DNA from: Ectothiorhodospiraceae bacterium 2226
GTDB taxonomy: Bacteria; Pseudomonadota; Gammaproteobacteria; GCA-013348725
DNA length: 64,000 bases
NCBI GenBank assembly: GCA_013348725.1
Contig: CP054689.1
Coordinates: forward strand, 2,166,501 to 2,230,500
Reading direction: 5' to 3'
Positions 28,465-36,909 of the stretch are shown in pieces. The first letter of the stretch is position 1, and each line of letters starts with the position of its first letter. The position numbers and the translations under genes were made by a program. The notes under the pieces are model-generated. The model worked only from the letters and a program-made list of their open reading frames with translations, ran no database searches and was not told where the DNA came from.

Positions 28465-28516
28465 GTGTGAGGTCAAAGAAGCCTGTTGCCGCAGCCCGGG
28501 TCGAGCGTGTTGCCGG

Positions 28517-28975
28517 TCAGTAACCCACCAACGTTTGGCGAAAACGCACGTTGAAGGGTTGCGCGTTGGCGCCCTCCGGCGTGATTTCCAGCGAGAAGTC
28601 CAGCGTCTCTTCGCCGGCCACCGGGAACACCGCGATGTAGTACACCGCATCGCCCTCGCGCACCTCGCGCATGCGCAGCGTACGCAGCTGCCCCGAGAGG
28701 TTCACGGCCTGACCGCTGACGCGGGCCGGTACCGCGGTGCCCATCGGGTTGTCGCCGTTGCGCAGCACGGCGATGTTGATCATGCCACGGTTACGGCTGC
28801 GGGTGATGTTGTTGGCCTGTGCAACCTCCGGTTGCAGCATGTCGGTGAGCAGGGCGTTGTAGTGCACGACGTAGTTGCCGAATACCTGTTTCCGGTCGGC
28901 CGCAGCGGCGGCCTGGAGCGGTGCGAGGACCAGTCCTACGAACGCAAGCGGTAACAGCGCTTTAGCTAGCCACAT
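28517..28975 (-). CDS. Secreted DUF4426 protein
   Basis: A 152-residue protein with a clear signal peptide (LLPLAFVGLVLAPLQAAAAA) and a single DUF4426 domain. Typical features are FGNYVVHYNALLTDML at the start and RNGDNPMGTAVPARVSG in the middle. The function of the family is unknown; it is periplasmic in gammaproteobacteria and in pseudomonads sits near yggT-proC-yggS. AAGGAGGAG gives an excellent ribosome-binding site. Confidence 0.87.
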   Translation of the reverse strand: MWLAKALLPLAFVGLVLAPLQAAAAADRKQVFGNYVVHYNALLTDMLQPEVAQANNITRSRNRGMINIAVLRNGDNPMGTAVPARVSGQAVNLSGQLRTLRMREVREGDAVYYIAVFPVAGEETLDFSLEITPEGANAQPFNVRFRQTLVGY

Positions 28976-29281
28976 GGTCTCCTCCTTCGGTGGTCCTTTT
29001 CTCGTTGTAACTCAACTATAGCGTTGCATATCGGACGGCGGAAGAGGCGCGGCGGAGAACGCGTTGCCATGGCGTGCCGGGCGCCGCGCCGGCCGAGGCG
29101 TGGCAGGCCGAGCGCGGCGTGGTCGGGGAGACATGCGCTGGGACGGCAGGTTGCCGAGGTTGCGTGGCGCTGAGGCGCGCCACGTGGGCGCGTCGAGAGG
29201 TCGGGCGGGAAGCCCCTTGTCCGCCATTCGTCACGGACAAGGGGCGCGCCTGCGGCGCGGAACGCTACGCGAAGGGGAGGG
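28976..29281. other. 306-base gap with inverted repeats
   Basis: This region separates the DUF4426 gene from the dynamin-like gene, both on the minus strand. It holds a perfect 11-bp inverted repeat CCCCTTGTCCG/CGGACAAGGGG (29213-29244, loop of 10), and CGTGGCGC/GCGCCACG (29163-29184). The first lies 38 bases after the dynamin-like stop and is probably its terminator, though no T run follows. A weak TATAGT close to 29016 may serve the DUF4426 gene. I see no gene here. Confidence 0.55.
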
Positions 29282-31246
29282 CTACAGTGCGGCGCGCGCC
29301 GTCAGCGTGCCAAGGTCCTCGGACCCGCCGCGCGGGGCGTCGCTGATGTTGCCAAGGAGGCCGTCGATAGTCCCGAGCTGGCGCTCCAGCGCGTTGCACT
29401 CGCGCTCCAGATCGTCGAGCCGACCCTGCAGGGTGTCTCGCGACTCGTTGATCCGGCGCAGGTTTTCCAGACGGTTCTCCATCTGGCGCTTGCGTTCCTT
29501 GATCAGGGCGACCAGCGGCGCCAGGCCGGCGCGGCTCCAGGCCTCCGCCTCGGTGTGCGCACGGAAGAACACGTTGCGCACGTGGCTGACGAGGGAAATG
29601 AAGAACTTCTTCACCACGAAGCTCTGCTCCGTCATGGTGGTGGCCGGGCTCTTGCGGAAGGCCTCGGCATCGCGCGAGAGCTGGTCGAGCTCTTTCCTGT
29701 ACTTGCTGAGGCTGAACTGGGGGATCTTGGCGCCGTTCAGCCCGTGCGCCTCTTCGAAACGCCGGTAGATGGACTGCATCAGCTTGTTGAGTTGGTCCAC
29801 CTGCTGGACCGCTTGCGACATGGTGTCGATCGAGCCGTCGAAGAAGTTCTTCATGGCGCTCTTCACGCCGCCGGTGGTCCAGCTGTCGGTCATCTGCTCG
29901 CGGGTCTGGGTCATGAGCTTGTCCAGCTCGGCCAGATCCAGGATGGCCAGCAGGCGCTTGGCCTGCTGGCTGAAGATGCGCCTATTGATCTGGAAGCTCT
30001 CCACGCTGCGATGGTAGGCGACCTGCTCCTCGCGCGTCTTGGTCATCAGGTGGCGGATCACCTGCTCGTTCTTGCCGCCCAGCGAGGCCAGTTCGTCGCG
30101 CTGGGCGCGCTGCTCCGACAGGCGGGAGGCCAGCAGACGCCGGGCCGCGCCCATCATCACCCCCAATTCGCCGCCGATGCGCTTCTGCAGCAGCTCCTGC
30201 TTTTGATCCAGGATCTGGTCGACGAACACCTGCTCGATCGCCAGCACGTTGCTCTTGGCCAGCAGCGCTTGGTCGTGCCGGATCTTGGCCAGCAGCCCTT
30301 TCTGCGCCGACACCGGGAAGATGCGACGGGCCTCGACGCCGAGCAGCGCCGCGGCCTGTTCGCGCTGGTTCTCGACGCTGGCGGCGATCGCGCCGGCTTC
30401 CTTGAGTTCGTCCCACAAGGTGTCGACCTTGTTGAGCACCACCAGCAGCCCGTCGGTGTTGTCCGGCCGCTGCACGTGGCTGCGCCACATCTCCAGATCG
30501 GACTTGGTGACGCCGGTGTCCGCCGCCAGCACGAACACGACGGCGTGCGCGTTCGGCAGCATGTTGAGGGTGAGCTCAGGCTCGCTGCCAAGGGCATTCA
30601 GCCCCGGAGTGTCCAGGATCGACAGGCCCTGCTTGAGCAAGGGATGGGGAAAACTGATCATCGCGTGACGCCACTTGGGGATCTCCACCTGCGCCGGCGG
30701 CGCTTCGTTGCGCCCGAGCTGGTCGTCGGTGAACAACCCGAGGCGCCGCGCTTCCTCGACCGACACGCGCTTGGTGCGGATCACCTCCTGGAAGGCCTCG
30801 GCCATGAGGTCGGGCGAGGCGGTGTCCAGTCGAATGGTGGACCAGTCGGCCGGGTTCTGCTTGTGCTCGGTGATGCTGCTGTCGTCGGCACGCGTCTCGA
30901 TCGGCAGCAGCCGCACGTAGGACTCGTTCGCCTCGTTGTCGTAGAACAGCTCGGTCGGACACATGGTGGTGCGTCCCGGCTCGGAGGGCAGCAGCCGGCG
31001 GTCGTATTCGGAGAAGAAGATGGCGTTGATGAGCTCGGTCTTGCCGCGCGCAAATTCGGCCACGAAGGCCACGGTGAGACGGTCGACGCGCAGGCTGCTC
31101 TGCAGTTCGAACAGCCGCAGCTCGTCTTCGGGGTCGCGCAGGCCGGTCTCGTCCAGCCAGCGCTGATAGTCCGTGATGGTGTCGATCAGGCGCGCCTTCC
31201 ACTGGCCGAAGGCCTGCATATGTTCGCTGAAACGCCCTGTGCCCAT
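29282..31246 (-). CDS. Dynamin-like GTPase
   Basis: A 654-residue bacterial dynamin-family protein. The GTPase domain has the P loop AEFARGKTE (residues 63-71; the usual first Gly is Ala), DTPG in LSILDTPGLN, and NKVD in VVLNKVDTLWDE. The stalk is helical, and the last 70 residues form a charged coiled coil. No membrane-spanning segment is clear. Bacterial dynamins reshape or guard membranes; the target here is unknown. It is a single gene with its own upstream region, where a CRP-type palindrome lies, and no second dynamin gene is adjacent. Confidence 0.85.
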   Translation of the reverse strand: MGTGRFSEHMQAFGQWKARLIDTITDYQRWLDETGLRDPEDELRLFELQSSLRVDRLTVAFVAEFARGKTELINAIFFSEYDRRLLPSEPGRTTMCPTELFYDNEANESYVRLLPIETRADDSSITEHKQNPADWSTIRLDTASPDLMAEAFQEVIRTKRVSVEEARRLGLFTDDQLGRNEAPPAQVEIPKWRHAMISFPHPLLKQGLSILDTPGLNALGSEPELTLNMLPNAHAVVFVLAADTGVTKSDLEMWRSHVQRPDNTDGLLVVLNKVDTLWDELKEAGAIAASVENQREQAAALLGVEARRIFPVSAQKGLLAKIRHDQALLAKSNVLAIEQVFVDQILDQKQELLQKRIGGELGVMMGAARRLLASRLSEQRAQRDELASLGGKNEQVIRHLMTKTREEQVAYHRSVESFQINRRIFSQQAKRLLAILDLAELDKLMTQTREQMTDSWTTGGVKSAMKNFFDGSIDTMSQAVQQVDQLNKLMQSIYRRFEEAHGLNGAKIPQFSLSKYRKELDQLSRDAEAFRKSPATTMTEQSFVVKKFFISLVSHVRNVFFRAHTEAEAWSRAGLAPLVALIKERKRQMENRLENLRRINESRDTLQGRLDDLERECNALERQLGTIDGLLGNISDAPRGGSEDLGTLTARAAL

Positions 31247-31295
31247 TTGGGATCCCCGGTATCCGCGGCATGGCGCCGCTTCTTGTTATGGTCGT

Positions 31296-31313
31296 GCCGG
31301 TCTGGACCGGCAT
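31296..31313. promoter_or_regulatory. 18-base palindrome upstream of the dynamin-like gene
   Basis: TGCCGGTC and GACCGGCA form a perfect dyad around TG, 50-67 bases before the dynamin-like start. Its size and symmetry suit a dimeric repressor, or a short hairpin in the leader. Confidence 0.45.
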
Positions 31314-31352
31314 GTTCGTCTCGTCACGCTATCAAGGCGCACGCCGGGTGCA

Positions 31353-31368
31353 TGTGACCCATGTCACA
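31353..31368. promoter_or_regulatory. Consensus CRP/Vfr-type binding site
   Basis: TGTGACCCATGTCACA is a perfect match to the CRP-family consensus TGTGA-N6-TCACA. It lies 107-122 bases upstream of the dynamin-like start and 59 bases beyond the end of yggT. Its place fits activation of the dynamin-like gene by a CRP or Vfr homologue. The promoter itself is not clear. Confidence 0.6.
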
Positions 31369-31426
31369 CTGACCGGGCGCCGCCGCGATGCTGCGCGATT
31401 AATGTACCCCAGGCATGGCCGCCTTG

Positions 31427-32002
31427 TCAGGCGCCTCCTGCCAGGTGCCTTAGCGGCGGTACCACGAGCATCTTGAGCACCTGCAGCGCGATGATGACCG
31501 CGAGGGGGGACAGGTCGAGTCCGCCTATGGGTGGGATCACGCGCCGGGCGGGGCGCAGCAGCGGTTCGTTGAGGCTGTACAGCAGGCTGATGAGTGGGTT
31601 GTAGGCGCCGGGGTTGATCCAGCTGATCACCACCTGGATCAGGATGGCGAAGATAAACACGTTGAACAGCAGGTTGACCAGTTCGGCCAGGGAGAACAGG
31701 GCAAGCGGGCCCACCGCCAAGGTGCCGCCGCGCAGGGCGATGATCAGCGCGATGGAGGCCATCTGCAGCACCAGCATGAGCAGCACCGCCGCCCAGTCGA
31801 TGCCGCCGATGCCGGGAATGAGGCGCCGCAGCGGAATCAGGGGCGGATTGGTGACCTTCACCAGGAACTGCGAAATGGGATTGTAGAAGTCGGCGCGGGC
31901 CCATTGGAGCAGGAAACGCAGCATCACGGCGAGGATATAGATGCTGAACAGGGTGCTGAGCAGGAACTCGAGCGGATTGAGCAGGTAGTTGCCGGGCATC
32001 AT
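31427..32002 (-). CDS. yggT: YggT family membrane protein
   Basis: A 191-residue inner-membrane protein with two YGGT repeats: PLEFLLSTLFSIYILAVMLRFLLQW in short form at the start (read in parts) and LLFNVFIFAILIQVVISWINPG later. The role is unknown; it has been linked to osmotic tolerance and cell division in other bacteria. The ATG at 32002 overlaps the proC stop (ATGA). The order yggS-proC-yggT is highly conserved in gammaproteobacteria. Confidence 0.93.
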   Translation of the reverse strand: MMPGNYLLNPLEFLLSTLFSIYILAVMLRFLLQWARADFYNPISQFLVKVTNPPLIPLRRLIPGIGGIDWAAVLLMLVLQMASIALIIALRGGTLAVGPLALFSLAELVNLLFNVFIFAILIQVVISWINPGAYNPLISLLYSLNEPLLRPARRVIPPIGGLDLSPLAVIIALQVLKMLVVPPLRHLAGGA

Positions 32003-32832
32003 TCTCCCCCCAGGATGTCGGCGAGTTCGCGCGATCGGGCCGCCGCCGCGCTCAGCGCCTGATACATGATTTCTTCGAAGTTTTGTTCGATCAGCACGCC
32101 TACGGCGCGCTCCGTGGTGCCGCCGGGTGAGGTGACGCGCGCGCGCAGCGTGGCGGCATCTACATCGCTCTCGAGCGCCATTTTGGCCGCGCCGAAGGCC
32201 GTCTCCAGGGTCAGCAGTCGCGCCGTCTCGGCGGGCAGCCCCAGCCGTTCGCCGGCGCGCTGTATCGCCTCCATGAGCAGAAAGAAATAGGCCGGGCCGC
32301 TGCCGGACAGTGCCGTGACGGCGTCCATCTGGGCCTCGTCGTCGAGCCACAGCACCATGCCGACCGCGCGCATGACCGACTCGGCCCGATTGCGCAGCGC
32401 GCGATCCACGTGCGGCCCCGCCACCAGCGCCGTGGCGCCGCTTTGCACCAGCGCCGGGGTGTTGGGCATGGCCCGCACCAGAGGCAGATCGCAACCGGCC
32501 CAGCGACGCAAAGCCTCCAGGCGCACGCCCGCCGCCACCGAGATCACCAGCGGTCGGCGCGCGGCGAGCGGCGCGCGCAGGCCCTCCAGCACGGCGCGGA
32601 CGACCTGCGGCTTGACGGCGAGCACGAGGACGTCCGCCGCCTCGGCCACGGCACGGTTGTCGGTGGTCAGTTGCAGGCCGTCGGCAACCCCCAGCGCTGT
32701 CAGGCGCTCCGCGTTGGGGTCGGCCGCCCACAGCGTCTGCGGCGCCACGCCGTCGGCGATCAGTCCGCCGATGAGGCTGCCGGCCATGTTGCCGGCGCCG
32801 ATGAATCCGATGGTGGTGGGTGCGTCCGTCAT
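31999..32832 (-). CDS. proC: Pyrroline-5-carboxylate reductase
   Basis: A 277-residue enzyme for the last step of proline synthesis. The dinucleotide fold starts TIGFIGAGNMA, and the catalytic region ALSGSGPAYFF, with the block SPGGTTERAV, is intact. It overlaps both yggS upstream and yggT downstream by 4 bases, so the three genes form one coupled operon. Confidence 0.97.
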   Translation of the reverse strand: MTDAPTTIGFIGAGNMAGSLIGGLIADGVAPQTLWAADPNAERLTALGVADGLQLTTDNRAVAEAADVLVLAVKPQVVRAVLEGLRAPLAARRPLVISVAAGVRLEALRRWAGCDLPLVRAMPNTPALVQSGATALVAGPHVDRALRNRAESVMRAVGMVLWLDDEAQMDAVTALSGSGPAYFFLLMEAIQRAGERLGLPAETARLLTLETAFGAAKMALESDVDAATLRARVTSPGGTTERAVGVLIEQNFEEIMYQALSAAAARSRELADILGGE

Positions 32833-33563
32833 GTGGGTTTCCTTTTCGAGTCCGGGGCGCGGCGCGGGTCGGGGCGCTCCCCGAACAGCGCGGTGCCGAT
32901 TCGTATCCAGTCGCTCCCTTCCATGATGGCCGCCTCGAGGTCCTCCGACATCCCCATGGATAGCACGTCGAGCGCGAGGCCTTCGGCCCGCAGGCGCTCG
33001 CGCGCCTCGCGCAGCGCCCGGAAGGGCGCCCGCTGCGCCTCGCCGCCCTCGCTGCGTCGCGGGAGCGTCATCAGGCCGCGCAGCCGCAAGCGCGGCAGCG
33101 CCGCCACGGCGTGGGCGAGCGCGGGCAGTTCGGATGGGGCGACGCCGCGCTTCTGGGCTTCGCCGCTCAGGTTGACCTGCAGGCATACCTCCAGCGGCGG
33201 TAAGGCCGCCGGCCGCTGAGCGTTCAGCCGCTCTGCGAGCTTGAGGCTGTCCAGGCTGTGCGCCCAGTGGAAGTGCTCGGCTACCGCGCGGGTCTTGTTG
33301 CTCTGCAACGGGCCGATGTAGTGCCAGGTGAGATCGAGGTCACGAAGCGCGCCCATTTTCTCGAGCGCCTCTTGCGCATAGCTCTCACCGAAGTCACGCT
33401 GTCCTCGCGCGGCCAGGGCGCGGATCGCCGCCGCCGGCTGGTACTTGCTGACCGCGAGCAGGTGCGTGTCGCCCGGGGGACGCCCCGCCGCCGCTTCGGC
33501 GGCGCGCATACGCTGGTGTACCCGCGCGAGACGGGCGGAGAGGTCGCTCGTGTTGCCAGTCAT
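32829..33563 (-). CDS. yggS: PLP homeostasis protein YggS/PLPBP
   Basis: A 244-residue fold-type III PLP-binding protein with no known catalysis. It buffers pyridoxal phosphate and affects amino acid pools. The PLP lysine lies in LLAVSKYQP; FGESYAQEAL and WHYIGPLQSNK are conserved family blocks. It heads the yggS-proC-yggT operon and is divergent from pilT. The C-terminal tail (DPRRAPDSKRKPT) is a little longer than usual. Confidence 0.95.
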   Translation of the reverse strand: MTGNTSDLSARLARVHQRMRAAEAAAGRPPGDTHLLAVSKYQPAAAIRALAARGQRDFGESYAQEALEKMGALRDLDLTWHYIGPLQSNKTRAVAEHFHWAHSLDSLKLAERLNAQRPAALPPLEVCLQVNLSGEAQKRGVAPSELPALAHAVAALPRLRLRGLMTLPRRSEGGEAQRAPFRALREARERLRAEGLALDVLSMGMSEDLEAAIMEGSDWIRIGTALFGERPDPRRAPDSKRKPT

Positions 33564-33761
33564 GGGCGAACGTAATACTTTCTAACGGCCCGGTGCGCCG
33601 CCGGGTGACGAATCATGGTCGATGCGCCGCGCCTGGCGCGTCGCACGGTACACGGAGGTTCCGCCGTCTCCCGCTCCCCGTGGCGCGGAGGCGGATGCAA
33701 AGCGACAGGGGTTCGTTTTGCGGCTCGCTGTGGCGGGCGTCGAACAATAAGAGGACCTTTG

Positions 33762-34799
33762 ATGGATATCACCGAGCTGTTGGCCTTCGCCGTCAAGAAC
33801 GGCGCCTCCGACATGCACCTTTCCGCGGGCCTGCCGCCCATCATTCGCGTCGACGGCGATATTCGCCGCATCAACGTCCCACCGCTGGATCATAAAGCGG
33901 TGCATTCGTTGGTGTACGACATTATGAATGATAAGCAACGCAAGGACTACGAGGAGTTCCTGGAGACCGATTTCTCGTTCGAAATCCAGGGGCTGGCCCG
34001 CTTTCGCGTCAACGCCTTCAACCATAATCGTGGCGCCGGGGCGGTGTTTCGTACCATTCCCTCGAAAATCCTCTCGCTGGAGCAGCTGAATGCCCCCGAG
34101 GTGTTCAAGGAGATCGCCGATCAGCCGCGGGGCATCGTGCTGGTGACCGGCCCGACCGGCTCGGGAAAGTCGACCACGCTGGCGGCGATGGTGGACTACA
34201 AGAACAACACCGAGTACGGCCACATCCTCACCGTGGAGGACCCGATCGAGTTCGTGCACGAGAGCAAGCGCTGCCTGGTCAATCAGCGCGAGGTGCATCG
34301 CGATACGCTCGGCTTCAACGAGGCGCTGCGCTCGGCGCTGCGCGAGGACCCCGACGTCATCCTGGTGGGTGAGATGCGCGACCTCGAGACCATCCGCCTC
34401 GCCCTGTCGGCGGCCGAGACGGGCCATTTGGTGTTCGGCACCCTGCACACCAGTTCAGCCGCCAAGACCATCGACCGCATCATCGACGTGTTCCCCGCCG
34501 CGGAGAAGACCATGGTGCGCTCCATGCTGTCGGAGTCGCTGCGCGCGGTGATCTCGCAGACGCTGCTCAAGAAAGTGGGCGGCGGGCGTATCGCGGCGCA
34601 CGAGATCATGATTTCCACCCCCGCCATCCGCAACCTGATCCGCGAAGACAAGGTGGCGCAGATGTACTCGGCGATCCAGACGGGTCAGTCCGTCGGCATG
34701 CAGACCCTCGACCAGTGCCTGCTCGGCTTGGTGCAGAAGGGGCTGATCAGCAAGCAGGACGCACGCGCCCGCGCGGTTAACAAAGAAAGCTTCCGCTGA
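33762..34799 (+). CDS. pilT: Type IV pilus retraction ATPase PilT
   Basis: A 345-residue hexameric ATPase that drives pilus retraction and twitching motility. Walker A is GPTGSGKST (130-138), followed by the Asp box region and the Walker B block DPDVILVGEMRDLET, the His box GHLVFGTLHT and the AIRNLIRE motif that is specific to PilT. The ATG at 33762, with AAGAGGA upstream, gives the standard length. pilU follows after 10 bases. Confidence 0.98.
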   Translation: MDITELLAFAVKNGASDMHLSAGLPPIIRVDGDIRRINVPPLDHKAVHSLVYDIMNDKQRKDYEEFLETDFSFEIQGLARFRVNAFNHNRGAGAVFRTIPSKILSLEQLNAPEVFKEIADQPRGIVLVTGPTGSGKSTTLAAMVDYKNNTEYGHILTVEDPIEFVHESKRCLVNQREVHRDTLGFNEALRSALREDPDVILVGEMRDLETIRLALSAAETGHLVFGTLHTSSAAKTIDRIIDVFPAAEKTMVRSMLSESLRAVISQTLLKKVGGGRIAAHEIMISTPAIRNLIREDKVAQMYSAIQTGQSVGMQTLDQCLLGLVQKGLISKQDARARAVNKESFR

Positions 34800-34809
34800 G
34801 GACGAGCCG

Positions 34810-35931
34810 ATGGACTTCACCGCGCTGTTGAAACTCATGGTCCACAAGAACGGATCGGACCTGTTCATCACCGCCGGCATGCCGCCCAGCATGAAGGTCA
34901 ACGGGCGCGTGGTGCCGGTGTCACAGAATACCCTCACTGCGCGCCAGGCGCGCGAGATCGTGGTCGGGTTGATGAACGACGATCAAAAGGCGGAGTTCGA
35001 GGCGACGCGCGAGTGTAACTTTGCAATCTCCGCGTCCGGTGTGGGGCGTTTTCGCGTCAGCGCCTTCGTGCAGCGCAACATGCCCGGCATGGTGCTGCGC
35101 AAGATCGAGACCCAGATCCCGACCATCGAATCACTACGTCTACCGCCGGTTATCAGCGAACTGGCCATGACCCTGCGCGGCCTGGTGATCTTCGTGGGCG
35201 GCACGGGGACGGGTAAATCGAGTTCGCTCGCGGCCATGATCGGCTACCGCAACAAGAACGCCAGCGGGCACATCATCACCATTGAGGATCCGATCGAGTT
35301 CCTGCATCAGCACGGGGGGTGCATCATCACCCAGCGCGAGGTGGGGCTCGACACCATGTCGTTCGAGGCCGCGCTCAAGAACACCCTGCGGCAGGCGCCG
35401 GACGTGATCGTGATCGGCGAGATTCGCACCCGCGAGACCATGGACTACGCCATCGCCTTCGCCGAGACCGGCCATCTGTGTCTCGCCACCCTACACGCCA
35501 ACAACGCCAATCAGGCGCTGGACCGCATCATCAACTTCTTTCCGGAGGACCGGCGCTCGCAGTTGCTCAACGACTTGTCGCTGAACCTCAAGGCGGTGGT
35601 GGCGCAGCAGTTGATCCCCACGCCCGACGGGTCGGGGCGCGTACCGGCCGTGGAGGTGCTGATCAACACGCCGTTGGTCAGTGATCTGATCCGCCGCGCC
35701 GAGGTGCACGAGATCAAGGAGGTGATGGCCAAGTCCGGCGAGCAGGGGATGCAGACCTTCGACCAAGCCCTTTACACGCTGTATATGGACGGCAAGATCA
35801 GTTACGAGGACGCCATCACCCACGCCGACTCGGCCAACTCGCTGCGCCTGATGGTCAAACTGGGCACCACGCACGGCGACGCGGTGGAGATGGGCGAAGC
35901 GCTCAAGAACGCCACCTTGACCGACGACTAG
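34810..35931 (+). CDS. pilU: Type IV pilus retraction ATPase PilU
   Basis: A 373-residue PilT paralogue that helps PilT retract under load. Walker A is GGTGTGKSS (130-138); Walker B lies in APDVIVIGEIRTRETM. The C-terminal extension past the PilT-like core, ending MGEALKNATLTDD, is characteristic of PilU. It forms an operon with pilT and faces the convergent pyrK-like gene. Confidence 0.97.
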   Translation: MDFTALLKLMVHKNGSDLFITAGMPPSMKVNGRVVPVSQNTLTARQAREIVVGLMNDDQKAEFEATRECNFAISASGVGRFRVSAFVQRNMPGMVLRKIETQIPTIESLRLPPVISELAMTLRGLVIFVGGTGTGKSSSLAAMIGYRNKNASGHIITIEDPIEFLHQHGGCIITQREVGLDTMSFEAALKNTLRQAPDVIVIGEIRTRETMDYAIAFAETGHLCLATLHANNANQALDRIINFFPEDRRSQLLNDLSLNLKAVVAQQLIPTPDGSGRVPAVEVLINTPLVSDLIRRAEVHEIKEVMAKSGEQGMQTFDQALYTLYMDGKISYEDAITHADSANSLRLMVKLGTTHGDAVEMGEALKNATLTDD

Positions 35932-35972
35932 CCGCGTCTGCGCCGACGGGCCGCGCCCCGTGAGCGGTGCGG

Positions 35973-36872
35973 TCAGGCGTAGGCGTGCGGAAACACGCTG
36001 CGCGCGGCGAACACCGGCCCGTCCACGCACACGCGCTTCATAGCCGCCCCGGTCGCGGTCTGCACCTCGACCACGCAGCCCGCGCAGCCGCCCACGGCGC
36101 AGGCCATGAACTCCTCCAGCGAGACCTGACAGGGCACGTCGAACTCCGCGCCCAGGCGCGCGGTTGCTTCCAGCATCGGGTGCGGGCCGCAGGCGTAGAT
36201 CGCGACCTCCGCGCGCGCCGGCGCGTCCAGCGCGTTCAGCCACTGCCGCGCGAGCTCCGGCACGTAACCGTCGAAGCAGCCGGGGTAGCCTTGCTTGGTT
36301 GCCAGGCGGCTTGGAATCTTCCAGTCCTCCATGAGCGGCATGGCCGCGATTACACCTTCGGGCATGCCTGGAAGCATGATCTGGGACGGCCGTGCGGTGA
36401 AGGGGAACGGTACCTCCGAACCCATCAGCACCAGCGGTCGATGGCCGCCCAGCGCGCGCAGGTGTTCGGCGAGAAAGATCATGGGCGGAATGCCCACGCC
36501 GCCGCCCAGCAGCAGGGCGCGTGGACGGCCGGGTTCCGGCTGGAACGGCACGCCGATGGGGCCGATCAGGCTGATGCGTTCGCCGGGTACGCGCCGGGCG
36601 AGCAGGTTGGTGCCGGTGCCCAGTGCCTTGTAGAGGAAGTCCACCCAACCGGCCTCGGGGCTGACCCGCATGATGGACAAGGGACGGCGCATGGGCAGCA
36701 GCGGATCGCAGGTGATGTGGGCGAAACTGCCGGGCTGGGCCCGTGCGGCGATGCGCGGCGCCTGCACGCGCAGCACGTACTGGTCGCCGGGGTAGCCCTG
36801 CTGGCTGAGGACCTCGGCGTCTTCGACCAGCAGGGTATCGCGGTGCGGCTTGGAGGAGGCGGCGGATGGCAT
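35973..36872 (-). CDS. PyrK-like dihydroorotate dehydrogenase electron transfer subunit
   Basis: A 299-residue FAD/NAD reductase with a C-terminal [2Fe-2S] cluster. The FAD site shows RRPLSIMRV, the nucleotide site LLLGGGVGIPPMIFLAE, and the cluster cysteines CAVGGCAGC and a later CVDGPVF. The family partner is a class 1B PyrD, which is not in the window, so whether it serves orotate synthesis or another oxidoreductase is open. It lies 37 bases beyond pyrC' on the same strand, at the end of the pyr operon. Confidence 0.87.
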   Translation of the reverse strand: MPSAASSKPHRDTLLVEDAEVLSQQGYPGDQYVLRVQAPRIAARAQPGSFAHITCDPLLPMRRPLSIMRVSPEAGWVDFLYKALGTGTNLLARRVPGERISLIGPIGVPFQPEPGRPRALLLGGGVGIPPMIFLAEHLRALGGHRPLVLMGSEVPFPFTARPSQIMLPGMPEGVIAAMPLMEDWKIPSRLATKQGYPGCFDGYVPELARQWLNALDAPARAEVAIYACGPHPMLEATARLGAEFDVPCQVSLEEFMACAVGGCAGCVVEVQTATGAAMKRVCVDGPVFAARSVFPHAYA

Positions 36873-36909
36873 GGATTCGTGCTCGCTGAAAGGGGTCCGG
36901 CCGAAGCGT

